The position numbers and the translations under genes were made by a program. DNA of 64,000 nucleotides from Bedellia somnulentella (lineage: Eukaryota; Arthropoda; Insecta; Lepidoptera; Bedelliidae). The DNA lies in contig OY755182.1 of NCBI GenBank assembly GCA_963576735.1, positions 1,736,001 to 1,800,000 of the forward strand, in the 5' to 3' direction. Shown here piece after piece: positions 1 through 31,050 of the stretch (position 1 is its first letter; each line of letters opens with the position of its first letter). The notes beneath the pieces were generated by a model that was not told the origin of the DNA, made no database searches, and worked only from the letters and a program-made list of their open reading frames with translations.

Positions 1-109
1 TAGTAGGTAGAGCATTGTCTACATTCATCAATTTTTTCATATGTAAGCTATTGTAATATAAGACTCAAACATTCTATTAAAGCTCAGTTCTTAAGATGTG
101 TGGTGTTAG

Positions 110-232
110 AGTAGAATAGCACTACTCCATTTCTTCCTATTGCTGTTTGATAGGCAACTAAGGGTATTGGAATATTTTAAGTGATTTGGTTGAAGACCCA
201 TCACCAAGAACTTTTATTTTACAATCATGTCC
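110..232 (+). repeat. SINE-A fragment, 5' two-thirds
   Basis: Degenerate copy recognisable from 'agaatagcactactcc' through 'gacccatcaccaagaac'. The 3' hairpin and TATG tail are missing. It lies within or downstream of the first intron of the BTB gene. Confidence 0.6.
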
Positions 233-715
233 CTTATATATGTAAAATATTATATGTATATTTTATTATATGTAAAAATACACTGAACAATGCTAATGAA
301 GCTGAAGAAGCTCCAGAGTTTGCCAGGAACATAAAGTTGCAAACCCCCAAGGAGAACTAAACAAAGAAAGACATTTATTAGCTGACTAATGGCATGATTA
401 TATGTATTTTTATACACATTCATAAAAATAGGATTGCCATTTCATCAATGTTTAGTCTGTATCTGTTGTTTATCCAATATAAATAATATACAACCATAAT
501 CAGCATTTTTATTGTTTCAGCAAATATATGAATGACTATATCCTGTCTTTCTTTCTTTCTTATGATAAATGTTATCCCTTAGCAGAGATCAAAGCTACAA
601 AATAGTACAGATACAAAAAAATACTAATAAGGGATGGTCATGTTTCTACTTTAGGTAAATCGCCTTGGGTTCCATTTTCTGAAAATAAATGACCTTAAAA
701 TACCCTTCACATTAC

Positions 716-1461
716 CTTTCCAAAACAGCATTCAATGTATCTTGGTCAATATCAGTAAACCCCTCAGCATTGAGTGCATCAGCAGTATTCTTGTCTATCA
801 TCTCCAAACATAAAGCAGCCAACTGGGGCTCGTCAAACAGTCTCGCCTGAGTCAGCAATAAAAATGCATTGTCTGTCCCCAAGTTACTTTTCAAAAAGTC
901 AACACAATGCTCTTCCAAAGCCGCCACCGCATACTTTTTGGCTGTATACAAAGTCGTCATAACTGACTCAGGCCCAATCCGTACCTCATCAGAGTAAAGG
1001 AACTTGAGTAGATGTAAGAAAGCAGCTGGTTCGACATCAGGCAACTCTATCTCGTCAGACTTTGACGCTAGTACTCCATTAAACATCGCATCGAATACAG
1101 CACTTCCCACAGAAAGCACAAATTTGTGAGCTGGAATTACTTGTTGATTAGCACCTTTGCCAACTATAAAATGAACATCACATAATATTTCACTGTTAAA
1201 CAAAAAGGACAGGCGTTCCTTAACTGTTGTTTTCGTTGCCTGCCAGTTGTGAAGGCGGCCAGAGTTATTAGACGCTTGAAAATTTTCGATCACCGAAGAG
1301 GAGGCTGAGGGCTCATTAGACTGATTCGATTCTTCTTCTGCTTGCTGCCTTCCTTGGTTCGTAGGCAACATATTCTGTGGTGGTAACTGATTTTCCGCTC
1401 CTTCCTCATGCCTCACAATTAGAAGCCGGTTCATCATGTCGTTACGTGAAGACGAGGCCAT
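716..1461 (-). CDS. BTB/POZ domain protein, BTBD1/BTBD2-like, first coding exon (partial gene)
   Basis: The exon encodes 248 complete codons. The first ~75 residues are polar and probably disordered. A BTB/POZ domain follows (about residues 85-190, with '[11 protein letters not shown]', '[19 protein letters not shown]', '[19 protein letters not shown]') and then the start of the BACK helices ('[19 protein letters not shown]'). This run closely resembles vertebrate BTBD1/BTBD2, which act as Cullin-3 adaptors and bind topoisomerase I; that role is family knowledge. I chose the ATG at 1461 because an upstream in-frame TTG at 1467 is not a plausible animal start and the ATG sits in GAAATGG. The exon ends at 716 before a GTAATG donor (phase 2). 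The remaining exons (rest of BACK, PHR domain) must lie left of position 1. It is divergent from Lon, 1.2 kb away. Confidence 0.9.
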
Positions 1462-2670
1462 TTCCAATAAGACTTCAGTTCAGCATTTATACACCGGCAA
1501 ACTTTATTCAGTTTCTGTTCGATAAGGTGACTCAATAATTAATTCAGGTATGCCAACAAGAATATTTAATAATATTTTCCTAAGAACAATAAACGATGTT
1601 TATATTTTTGTGTTGAGATGAGACAAAACAATTTCTCGAAATACTACCGTCAGTATGTCAGTATCAATCAGTCTCAGCTCAATCATTCAAAATAGTCAAA
1701 TCATCAATCATATCGGTCTATGGTCATTCTCTTCTCTTTTTATTTCTCAGCTTCGGAATAAGAAATTGCTAAGCCAACATTAGAATTTTAATGGTGGAAA
1801 AGATTGTAATATTAAGGGTGTTGGTGATAGATTTCCGACCACCTCACTCCAAAATCATTTAAAAAACCTTTACACCTCAGTCACGTCTGACGCTTACCCA
1901 CAGTCAGAAATGGGGTAGTTAGTCCTATCCAATGGTATTATATAAAATAAAAGGTTAGTATATAATATATCACTGGGGTAGTCCTATTCTAACCCTAACT
2001 ACACAGCTCTTTATTTTATATAGGTTTTCATCGAATAAAAATAAATGAAAATTCTGCAAAGAAACTTCTATTTAAAGCTGTTTGTTTTTATACTAAGATA
2101 TATCTACATTATTTTCATATAAATTTCTGAGCATGTGAATAGAATATTTTGATTTAATTTAACTGGACGATATCAGCCGTGCCGTGTAGTGCCGGCTTAG
2201 AATGTCGCTACCCCTTTCTACCCACGGGTGTCGTAAGAGGCGACTAAGGGTTTTGGGGCTTTTTATTGGATTTTTGGGCGATGCGGTTGGAGACCCATCA
2301 CCAAAAACCTTTATTTTTACCATCTTTTCCCCACTCAACTTCCAAAAGTGGCTGAGGAATTTATAATTCCTTAGCTCTGGCTACCCCATCTAGGGAAATA
2401 TAGCCGTGAGTATATGTATGTATGTATGTAATAACAGCAAGTTGAGTGTGAATTTGGTATCGTTATCGTAACCAAGTTCTCCACGGAAGGGCTCTATTAA
2501 AATAAATTGGGCTTTAAATAATATGTATCCAAAATCGTTCTGATACCTTGACTGACGTTATTAAAAAATACACTGAACCCTCTGGAAGGAAAATATAACC
2601 TCAAACTAACTTATGAAAATTAGTTTTATTTCTTTCATATGTAAATACAAGCCTTTTCATCATTTATAAC
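1462..2670. other. Intergenic region between the divergent BTB and Lon genes
   Basis: This 1.2 kb should hold both promoters and 5' UTRs. I see no convincing TATA or initiator motif. A SINE-A copy occupies 2181-2431, and short pieces near 1895-2010 look like further SINE-A debris ('ggggtagttagtcctatcc'). Confidence 0.5.
2181..2431 (+). repeat. SINE-A, near full length
   Basis: Runs from the head 'gccgtgtagtgccggcttag' to the tail 'gtgagtatatgtatgtatg'. It ends about 240 bp upstream of the Lon start codon, so it may sit in the Lon promoter or 5' UTR. Confidence 0.85.
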
Positions 2671-21746
<19,076 letters not shown>

Positions 21747-21974
21747 ATATTTTAACGTCATTTATACGACTTAAATAGATATATAAGGTGAAAATATATA
21801 TTGATGCGAATATGTACGATTGTTACACTTGTAAGCTGTAAATGAAAGTTATACAGGGTGTTACGCAGAAAAAGATGATAGATAGCACATTTACGTAAAT
21901 GGTACCTCAGGGTTATAGGTTACATTGCAGATAGCTACATACTTTTGCTACTAGTTTTTTGCAACGGTTTCGCT

Positions 21975-24160
21975 CAATAAAAAGTCAAAAAAAAGTCAAA
22001 AAGTTTATTTTTCAAAATTAAGTTAAAAATTAACATTTTTTGAACGTCAATTTTTTTTAAATTTATCATTAGTCCGTTGCTTCGGAAGGTGTTCGTAAAG
22101 AGAAGAAGCAACAAAGAAACTCTTTACATTCACATTTTTTCATTTTTTCAAAACATGGTTTGTACAATTTCAGTTTATTAACATGTTTTTACTTTATAAA
22201 AGATTTTCTATGCGACAAAACCAAACGCTAGTTTGACATATTTAAAATAAATTGTCCATCACAAAAACCAATCACATAACGTGAGAAGAAAAATCCTCAC
22301 CAGACAATTATTCCTAGGAATAACGAGGGAAGATTTATAGCTTTACGGACACGGTCATGTGCGCGTTGGGTCCTTGTCGTTTAAAAAATCTTGAACACTG
22401 TAGTAAGACTTCTTTAAAAGCATGGCTTTTATTGCCTTTTTAAAAGATGCCACAGGCAATTCCAATATGTCAGAAGGAAGTTTGTTGAACATTTTCAGGG
22501 ATAGTCCCATAAAGGAGTTACTTACTTTATTAAGTCTCCACTTCGGTACGTGAAGTTTGTCCTTATTTCGAGTGTTAACAGTATGCCTATCACTAACTTT
22601 ACTAAATTGGCCTATATTCTTTTTGGCATACATTAAATTCTCAAATATGTATTGGCAAGGGACAGTTAAAATGCCAATTTCTTTAAATTTTTCGCGCAAC
22701 GAATACCTCGACCTCAACATGTAAATAGATCGGATAGCTCGCTTTTGTAAGACGAAAACTTTATGAACATCAGCCGCTTTACCCCATAATAAAATACCGT
22801 ACGACATAATACTATGAAAATAACTGAAATACACAATGCGAGCTGTTTCTACGTCTGCTATTTCTCTAATCTTACGCACGGCATACGCTGCTGAGCTCAG
22901 CCTTTTAGAAAGTGTTAGTATATGGGGTCCCCATTGCAACTTAGAATCGATTATTATCCCTAGGAATTTTGTTTCTTTCACTAATTCTACTTGTTCACTA
23001 TCAATAACAATATTGTTATCAACTTGCCTAACATTCGGTAAAGTAAATTTAATACATTTAGTTTTTTTGGCATTTAGAACCAGGTTATTTACAGTAAACC
23101 AATGCAATACCAGTGAGATAGCTTTATTTACGTCGTCAAGAGATGTAGAGGATCTCGCTACATTAAATATTAAAGATGTGTCATCTGCAAACATAACTAT
23201 CTCAGAATACTTTTGTACCATAAATGGTAAATCATTAATGTAAATCAGAAACAGTAATGGGCCAAGTATAGAACCTTGAGGAACGCCCATCTCTATTTCC
23301 GATCCTTCCGACGTGGTTCCATTAATATCAACCTTTAAAGTTCTTTTATGAAGATATGATGCCATTAATTTCAGTGCTTGCTCGTCAAAACCGTAATATT
23401 TAAGTTTAATCAACGCTATTTCTTTTTTTACACAATCAAAAGCTTTTGTGAGGTCACAAAATATACCTAATGCATCCCGGGAGTTTTCCCATGAATTAAA
23501 AATATGTTTCATTAGTGACACTCCTGCATCTACAGTAGACCTACCTTTGGTGAAACCATATTGCTCGTCATGGAATATATTATGATTGTTGAAATATGAA
23601 AGCATTTGGTTGGACATGATTTTCTCAAAAACTTTACTGAGAACTGGCAAAATAGAAATAGGCCTATAATTGGTAAAGTCCTGACTATCTCCTGATTTAT
23701 GTAGTGGGATGAGCCTACTTAACTTCATACAGTCTGGAAATTCTCCTATATCTATACATTTATTAAAAAGTATCGTTAAATAAGGAGCGATTATATTTAT
23801 TATTCTGTTTATGACGAAAACTGTCATTCCTGTTATGTCTTCGGTTTTTTTAAGATTAATAGTTTTAAAATTTTTAATTATATCATTATTGTCAACATAC
23901 TTGAAAGAAAACTGTGCTGTTGTTTTGGTAACATTTTGTTCCAACAACTCAAGAGCTTTCTGGGGACATGAATTTAATTTCTCTGTTGTCTGAGTGGGGG
24001 TATTTATAAAATGATTTTCAAAAATGTCAGCAATTTGTGATTTTGACTGTATCAGTTCATTATCTAATAATAAATTGAGATCATGTTCCAAGTGTTCCAA
24101 TGGTAACATTGTTAATATTAAAATGAATAAACATAATCTAATTGTATAATAACCAGTCAA
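21975..24160 (-). mobile_element. 5'-truncated LINE (CR1/Jockey-like), with 3' UTR
   Basis: Reverse-transcriptase frame at 22355-24160 followed by about 380 bp of 3' UTR that ends in a GTCAAAA-type repeat (TTTTGAC on the element strand). The last ~170 bp of the UTR recur almost identically at 63339-63513. It sits just downstream of the Lon stop, so Lon's own 3' end may have been displaced. Confidence 0.88.
22355..24160 (-). CDS. LINE reverse transcriptase, C-terminal ORF2 fragment
   Basis: About 600 open codons without a proper start; the first in-frame ATG is at 24109. Reverse-transcriptase blocks are in order: 'YRPISILPVLSKVFEKIM', 'GIFCDLTKAFDCV', 'GVPQGSILGPLLFLIYIND' and the catalytic 'VMFADDTS'. 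The C-terminal region follows with 'LGIIIDSKLQWGPHI' and 'ILLWGKA'. No endonuclease remains. The frame is unbroken over 1.8 kb, so the copy is fairly young. The extreme N-terminal residues are probably flanking sequence read through. Confidence 0.9.
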   Translation of the reverse strand: MTGYYTIRLCLFILILTMLPLEHLEHDLNLLLDNELIQSKSQIADIFENHFINTPTQTTEKLNSCPQKALELLEQNVTKTTAQFSFKYVDNNDIIKNFKTINLKKTEDITGMTVFVINRIINIIAPYLTILFNKCIDIGEFPDCMKLSRLIPLHKSGDSQDFTNYRPISILPVLSKVFEKIMSNQMLSYFNNHNIFHDEQYGFTKGRSTVDAGVSLMKHIFNSWENSRDALGIFCDLTKAFDCVKKEIALIKLKYYGFDEQALKLMASYLHKRTLKVDINGTTSEGSEIEMGVPQGSILGPLLFLIYINDLPFMVQKYSEIVMFADDTSLIFNVARSSTSLDDVNKAISLVLHWFTVNNLVLNAKKTKCIKFTLPNVRQVDNNIVIDSEQVELVKETKFLGIIIDSKLQWGPHILTLSKRLSSAAYAVRKIREIADVETARIVYFSYFHSIMSYGILLWGKAADVHKVFVLQKRAIRSIYMLRSRYSLREKFKEIGILTVPCQYIFENLMYAKKNIGQFSKVSDRHTVNTRNKDKLHVPKWRLNKVSNSFMGLSLKMFNKLPSDILELPVASFKKAIKAMLLKKSYYSVQDFLNDKDPTRT

Positions 24161-25740
24161 GTTGCTCCCAATTGATGGCGCAAACTCGGTTATATTTTAA
24201 TATTTAAATTTGAACCTTCTGCCTAACATCCTGTTTACTCTGTGTTATTGATTCACTCAAAAATTATCTTAAGAATTCCGTACAAATTGGGATGATTTCT
24301 AGGGAAACTGATTACGTAAATAAATGTGGATTCGAAATTTATTGATCGCTAAAATTAATGCGCTGTTTATTGTAATGTCCTTAGGAGAATATGGTCAATT
24401 TTGGGTCACTTTAATCCGACTTTACTTTCAAACTAGGTACCGGTAAATGATATTTTCTAATTTAAATTTCAGAAGTACAGGTACAATACTGAGTAGAGTA
24501 ACGTACGCTATCATATCACCTTAAAATGACATTAGTTAAGATTTAAATCGAATAGGAAAAACTTCCTAGAAGCTTACTTAAAAGTTGTGATAAGTGGTTA
24601 GGTTTAAGTTTTAGGAGTAACCACTTTTAACAATATCGTTTATTGATTTTGTTTGAAAGGGAATAATTTGTTTTGTCTAGTTATTTAAATGTGTACTTGT
24701 AAAATACGCTTTGCCGGTGCAATAAGATATAATACGAACGACGTAGATTCTTGCGTTTTAGTGGTATGAAATATCATTAAAAACATATATGTTTGGAACT
24801 GTAGACCATTTACTGTACAATTTGTTGTATTTATTGTACCTAGTAAAGTATGAATATAACTCTGTTATAAATATCGGAAACTTTTTCTATATTTTACTTA
24901 AAAGACTTAAAGGTTTTGCTCGGTCGATTTGATACCCTTGTGCTTGGAAAATCTACTATGGCTATAATGTAATGTATGATAGTGGAGAATTTTCTTTAAT
25001 TCTTGAGCATATTTCATATGGTCCTACGGGTTTCATAGATGTTTTCAAATAGTTTACTGGAAGTTGATGGTTTTTCTGTAATAATTGTTTTTTTCTTTTG
25101 TTTGCACATTTGTTAATAGTTGTTTATTTAGTCATTCTATTGTACATTCTGTGTATCTTTGTATTTTATTATGCATTTTTAATTATAAATAATGTAGGTT
25201 TTGTAGACTGGTTTTTTTATTTGTTTACTAGTTGATTTAAGCATTTGTTGTATAAATAAATTACTTTCTAGTGTAATTAAAGATATTGTACTTTATTATT
25301 TTGTTTTATTTATTTTTTATCGTTTATTTAAATTTTGGTTAAGATCATTTTATTTTCGCATTTCTTCATTCATTTTCATCGGTGCTGTATAAAATGACTA
25401 AGGGTATTAATGGTAATAAACGTTTAAACCTATTAATCTATCGTTCTAAAGTATTTTACGATTTATTTATAAGGAAAATCTATTTTTTAAGTATTTACGC
25501 AGCACATGGTATATTAATATTATGGATATTGTATATGATAACGGCACATAGCAGTTGGCTATTTTCTCTTTGATTCACTCAAAAATGACCAATGGTGATA
25601 AAATTTAATGTCTGGCTCGATATGATCAAACCATCATCAGAATTAGTCATTATTACGTGGGTGGTCGGCACTATTTGCAAATCTAGTACAATCCTTATTT
25701 CCATTTTCCTGAAAGTTTAGAATTACCTCAGTTTTTATTG
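24161..25740. other. Repeat-poor A+T-rich region between Lon and COG5
   Basis: No coding frame or repeat family seen. T-rich unique text with an AATAAA at about 25255 ('tataaataaattac') could be the original distal 3' UTR of Lon beyond the LINE insertion; this is a guess. Confidence 0.35.
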
Positions 25741-26073
25741 AGGGTGCGTTGAGAGCTAACCTGACCGTCAGCGCGTACGATATCTTCTACTGACGTGCGT
25801 ACAGAATCGTCAGGATGGCTATGAACACTCTTTAAAATTTCCTTTGAAAATTAGATTATAGCTATTGACGACTGACGGTCAGGACCATGGAAGTATTATT
25901 TAAATAGGAATGCGCACTGGCGCCCTAAAGTGTCCTAAACAAGTACGGCTCACAAGATCACTGTGTCTCGTTTTATGTAGGGTGCCCACTTGTTGGTGTT
26001 TTAATGAGAGTTCCTCTTAAAGTTACAAAAAACACATAAACTTACATACATACATTATACAAACCGCTTAGCT

Positions 26074-26322
26074 ATGTAGTGTCGGCTTAGAATAGCACTA
26101 CCCCATTTCTTCCGGTGGGTCTACGTAAGAGGCGACTAACGGTATTGGGGTTTTTAAGGGATTTTTGGGCGATGCGGTTAGAGACCCATCACCAAGAACC
26201 TTTATTTCACCATCTTTTCGCCACTTAACTTCGAAAAGTGGCTGAGGAATTTCTAATTCCCTAGCTCTGGCTACCCCTTCGAGGGATTTATGGCCGTGAG
26301 TATATGTATGTATGTATGTATG
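26074..26322 (+). repeat. SINE-A, full length
   Basis: Head 'gtagtgtcggcttagaatag' to tail (TATG)n. A good example of the complete 3' module 'gctctggctaccccttcgag' and 'gccgtgagtatatg'. Confidence 0.88.
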
Positions 26323-26579
26323 AACATTTATAAAATGATTATAAAAACACTTATATTTACATATATTCATTACACAGACCTGCAAATTTTAACTTTTATT
26401 TTCCCCTTTTGGATTTGAATGCTGATCTTGGGGTATTTTGGTGCGTAGATTACGAATATGTACTTGGTTTTTTTCTATCACCCTCAGTTTTTTTAAAAAT
26501 CCCTACTTTGTAAACATGTTTATTTACCAAAAATATTTTTGGTAAATAAACATGTTTTTTTTATACATATTCTTAATTA

Positions 26580-26720
26580 ATAGATTATAAAAGAATGGGT
26601 AGCCAGTGCTTAAGAATTAAATTTTTCTCAGCCACTTTTTGAAGTTGAGTATAGAAAAGATGGTACGCAAGGTAAGGTGGTATAAAGTATCTAGTAAAAA
26701 ACTTCAAAAGCCCCAAAACC
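26580..26720 (-). repeat. Degenerate SINE-A fragment
   Basis: Recognisable 'gggtagccagtgcttaag', 'ctcagccactttttgaagtt' and 'gaaaagatggta'. Confidence 0.6.
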
Positions 26721-27504
26721 ATTGTAATTATCATTCCCTATTTCAATTCCATTAAATCATGTTTCAGCATTGAAAGTTATGAAATGCATTCTCGTCCGTT
26801 CTCGAGATCCAGTCTACCCTTGTATCAAATTGTATGAAAATCGGTTTGTGGTTTGTTTTTGGTGTTGTTGGACAGAGAGAGTTATTTTCGCAATTATTAT
26901 ATTAGTACGGATTTGAACTATGAAGGTTACAATAGTTATCACAATATTTTCTTTATTAAATGATAATAGCTCCAAAACACTCGAACAGATGATGAATTGT
27001 GGACACCACAATTATCTTGTTTCGATGGGAATACCCGTGACAAATTTTAATATACCTTAACTAATTATTTATCTCCAAATCGATAGACGACAATAATAAT
27101 TAAAATAAAATACTAAAAAGAAACAGTTAATAGCTTTTTATAAAATGTTTCCTTTTAATAAGTTTTAATTTGTATTTTTTCAACTTAATCTCGTCTGGCA
27201 ACCGTGCGAGCGGGACACACTCCTCTAGTTCGGGCTCTCGTTCTAGGACGTTTCTCTGCTTGACAGTGTTCAAAAGATTATAAGCTTTATCGCAAGGTAA
27301 TACATTGCATTATTGTGTACCATATTTTTGTGATTGCGCTCTCCGGTTTAGATAGTACCTTCATGGTCAGGACTGATAGTCAGGTTAGCTCTGAATACTC
27401 GCTTACATAATTAAAACGTCCTTAAAATGGCGAAAGTCCAAAGTGAAAAGAATAAACGGGCATGTTTGAGAATAATAATGAATGTAAAAGAAACAAGAGA
27501 GAAA

Positions 27505-27590
27505 TTTGTCAGGATCGTGCAAAGTGGCGATCGATAATCTCTGCCTACCTCAATGAGAATAATGTGTGAGCGAGGGTATAAGTAAGTAAA
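27505..27590 (+). repeat. LINE-B 3' end, diverged
   Basis: 'ggatcgtgcaaagtggcgat' and 'aatctctgcctacctcaatg' followed by a decayed tail. Confidence 0.65.
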
Positions 27591-27715
27591 TTTAAATTAT
27601 GACAAGAGTATGCGGTTTCCTTTCACCTATGTAAAATATACAACAAATAGGAAAAAAATAATTAAAAAAGTGATAGTTAAAATACATATAAAAATCATCC
27701 AATATTGAGAAACTG

Positions 27716-27821
27716 TCATACATTCAAATGCCTCATATAAATATTGCCCTCAGCGGGATTCGACTCCGTGACTCTGGACCCGGAGGCTACTCCCTTACCA
27801 ACTAGGCCATGGACGTCGTCT
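27716..27821 (-). repeat. SINE-G, tRNA-headed
   Basis: On the minus strand the A-box region is 'tggcctagttgg' and the B-box region 'gagtcgaatcc', followed by 'gagggcaatatttatatgag'. The same layout recurs at 46410-46645. It is a tRNA-derived SINE, not a tRNA gene. Confidence 0.7.
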
Positions 27822-27885
27822 GAAAGATTGTAAAATAAAGGATGGTTTATGACGTCTGCAGCCTCATCACGTAAACACCTCCAAA

Positions 27886-28070
27886 CCGCTTAGTGATGAT
27901 TTAGAATAGCATTAACACATTTCTGTCCACGGGTGTCATAAGAAGCATCTAAGGGTGTTGAGGCTTTTCAGTTATGTTTGGGTGATAAGGCTGGAAACTC
28001 ATTACCAATCTTTTAATTACTCAAATTCTAAAAGTTTTTACTGCTGAAGCTACCTGTTGGTGATCTATAG
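27886..28070 (+). repeat. Old SINE-A remnant
   Basis: 'ttagaatagcattaacac', 'cacgggtgtcataag' and 'gggtgttgaggcttttcag' align with SINE-A at low identity. Confidence 0.5.
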
Positions 28071-28319
28071 CCATTAGAATCCTTTCTATTAACATGATTT
28101 TGGGCAAGTTACACCGACTCGTACTTGGTCAAGCCTTCTTCCTGCGGTTTTAACAAAAACCACTGCGGGTCAGATTTGAGCTCAAAAGTTTAGGCATGCG
28201 TAACATTTAGAAGCAGAGAAATAAGATAAATCTATACTTATAATAAATCTGTAGAGAGGTCAATTCTGTACATGAAATATATTTTCAAAATAACCATCAG
28301 GTGGTGATTAGGGATGGAT

Positions 28320-28349
28320 ACTGATGCCAAAAATGCAATCAGTTAAATT

Positions 28350-28387
<38 letters not shown>

Positions 28388-28600
28388 GGTTTGTATGTTC
28401 CTTATGGCAACAAAAACTACTCGACGGATTTTTACGAAACTTGGTACAATTATTCTTCATACACCTGCGCAGGTTTTTGTATACTTTCCAGCAGAGTAGT
28501 AAAGGGGAATTTTGGGAAATTTTGGGAAAACGGGAGAAGTTACTCCATTTTTTAAGCTTCCGTCGCGTGTGGAGCCTCAATGGTTAAACTTACATAGAAA
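28320..28600. repeat. (TGTC)n microsatellite with an interspersed repeat
   Basis: About nine TGTC units at 28352-28387, then 'ctactcgacggatttttacg' and 'aaacttggtacaatta', text of a type widely repeated in insect genomes. Open frames here arise from the repeat and are not genes. Confidence 0.6.
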
Positions 28601-29582
28601 TCATGTGTGACGGAAATATTCTTCATAAAATAATCTAAAAAAAAATCCTCAGCAGTTTATGTCTATCTTTTACGGTTGACTCACAATAACACGTGTAATT
28701 CCTGATAGCTTAGCAGTTCGGATCATTCTGATTATATTTGTTTACTCTTACGTTTGTAAACGTCTCACTCATCCCAAATTTAAAAAGGTAACATTATTAC
28801 CTATTCAATAAAAAAATAATCATAGAAATCGGTAGACAAACACCGAAATTATACATAAAATAAGCCATCGCGCCCGTGACCAAACCAAATCTTTACTAAT
28901 TTACATATAACATACTAGACGGCGCGAGTAGTTGCATTATAAATCACGTAATGATTTATTTTTTAGATTGTTATAAATACTTCATAGCGTTTTATTTAAA
29001 AATTTGCTATTAAACGGAAATACTGAACCGTTCATCAAAGCGCATTTAAAATCACCAAACTACACTGTTTAGGGAGTGCTATAAATTTAATAAATTGAAA
29101 ACATTGCGCTGAATTTCACAATGCTTGAGCAGTGACTGAAGAAAGAAACCTCAGATATTTAAAAAAACAACGCTAACCGTGCGAAGCTGGGACGATCCAC
29201 TAGTAGTAACTATAACTCTCCAATAAGTAAGCCGATGTGAAGGAATGAAGAAAAAGGAAACTACCTAGATTACATAATAACCAAGTTATTTTAACTTTGA
29301 GACTATTTTCATTGTGTAAACTAAACACTCTTCTGAGTATATTTTTGCCAGTTTGTATAAATTTTTATTCACTTATTATAATGGATTCAGTGTTTCTGAT
29401 TACCCGTATAGGTGCGTACTCAGCTTTATGATTCCCATGATCTGGCTAGCGCTACAGCCATCCGTGGGGTTACTTAGTTAAAGCGTAGTTGCACCTTATA
29501 GAAGACCTGCCTCGTCCGGTGGTGGGTGTCAGACAGATGTCTCGGAGTTTTGATCAAGAATAAAATTAAATAAATAAAAAAT
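28600..29582. other. Unassigned intergenic sequence
   Basis: A+T-rich; no coding frame, RNA gene or repeat family recognised. Confidence 0.4.
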
Positions 29583-29771
29583 AGCCGTGTAGAGTCGGCT
29601 TAGAATAACACTACCCCATTTCTCCCGTGGGTGATCGTAAGAGGCGTAACATTTATTATTATTACTATCTCTTCCCCAATCAACTTCCAAAAGTGGCTGA
29701 GGAATTTTTCATTCCAAAGCTCTGGCTACCCCGTTAAGGGATTTATAGCCGTGAGTATGTGTATGTATGTA
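29583..29771 (+). repeat. SINE-A with central deletion
   Basis: Head 'agccgtgtagagtcggctta' and 3' module 'gctctggctaccccgttaag' plus tail; about 60 bp of the middle is lost. Confidence 0.8.
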
Positions 29772-31050
29772 ATAAAATTAAACACTATCTTTCATTAATC
29801 CCCTATAAGGCAATGGCCAAATAGTGGTAACCATAATTTCTATCTTATCCACCTACAAATAAAAGCTAAATACAATGAATTTTCTATCATATTTCTGCCT
29901 TATAAGGGTTAAACCGCCATCTTTGCTGTAAACTGATTTCAAACATTTCAGCGTAAAGGCACTTACTGTGTCTAATCAGTGTTCGCGTCTCTATGCAAAC
30001 GTCCCTCTCTGCACTAGCAGAGGTCCGCTCCTGATTCAAGGAAAGCCTCAGTTGCTATAAAATTACAAAACAATGCGAATAGAGAGCAAAACCTTTAATT
30101 ACCCACTCACTGGTCGTACCTTCCAGAGTTTAGAAAGGCCCTATAGATTATATATTTTGGGCGGCGACCATTTAAAATACATATAGTCACGCCATAAGTT
30201 CCTATAGCGATAGGGAGATGAATTAACAGTTTCTTTTTTTCTAGGAAGGACGTGGAAAGCAGATGGCCCAAAATTAAAACTTGTGTGTACATGGACTATC
30301 AGAATGAAAACCTCGGGTGAGACAATGTAGGGGAAATTGTTTTGAACGAGACCGTATTGGTTAAGTTTTCAGTACCAACTTTGATTGCCAAGATATCCAT
30401 TGAAAGTGATTATCCCATTTTGAATATAGTAGCCTCATGGTTTTGGGAAACAGGTCAACTGTATTACATTTGAATCTATGTAAAGTGTGCAAGTTAAAAC
30501 ATCAAGTGTTAACCATAATAACGAGACTAATCAATTATAATTTATTGTGTTTGAACGTTATTTTATTTATTAATTTATGGTGGTAATTATTTTCATTTTA
30601 GATTGAATGAAAAAAAAAAAACGACAGCAGTTGATTCACAAAGATACTTGGCTCGAAGAACCATGGCATGTATTTAGTTGTTGATTTGAATAAATGTTAC
30701 AACATAGCAATTTAAATAAATATGTTTATTTTCATAATTGTTTCATTTAAATGCCAACACAACAAAATAATTTAACAATACATAAAGTATTATATTCTTA
30801 TTTATAGACTTAATTAAAACATAAACAAGGTCTTGCATGCACTGCAGAAAATATGATCTTAGCATTATTTGATGTGGGTTGAACCTCAAAGCATATTTAC
30901 AACTTAGCAATACAAAACTTTAATGTGATCACACTAGAAGTCCTAATATTGATTTACAAACTATTTATCGCATATTTCAGACATGCATATATTAAAATAC
31001 GTAGTAATTATTAGAAATTATATACAATTATTGGAATTATAGTATTTTCA
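29772..31050. other. Downstream flank of COG5
   Basis: No gene. On the minus strand an AATAAA lies at 30725-30730 ('tgtttattttc' on plus) and would end a COG5 transcript about 320 bp after the stop. Confidence 0.4.

Larger units (their letters stand above)
25752..27392. repeat. Possible inverted-repeat element (20-bp arms, 18 of 20 matching)
   Basis: 25752-25771 (AGAGCTAACCTGACCGTCAG) pairs with 27373-27392 in reverse complement. Additional 'ggtcaggac' and 'catgg' words occur near both ends. The interior has no transposase and contains a SINE-A. Boundaries are uncertain. Confidence 0.4.

Noticed and set aside
25382..25573. 63-codon open frame
   Set aside because: A/T-rich, biased composition, no recognisable domain, no splice context.
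27716..27821. Functional tRNA gene
   Set aside because: A- and B-box regions exist, but the acceptor stem is not paired and the unit belongs to a repeated SINE.
28324..28587. Gene encoding a Ser/Cys/Leu/Val repeat protein
   Set aside because: Caused by translation of the (TGTC)n microsatellite.
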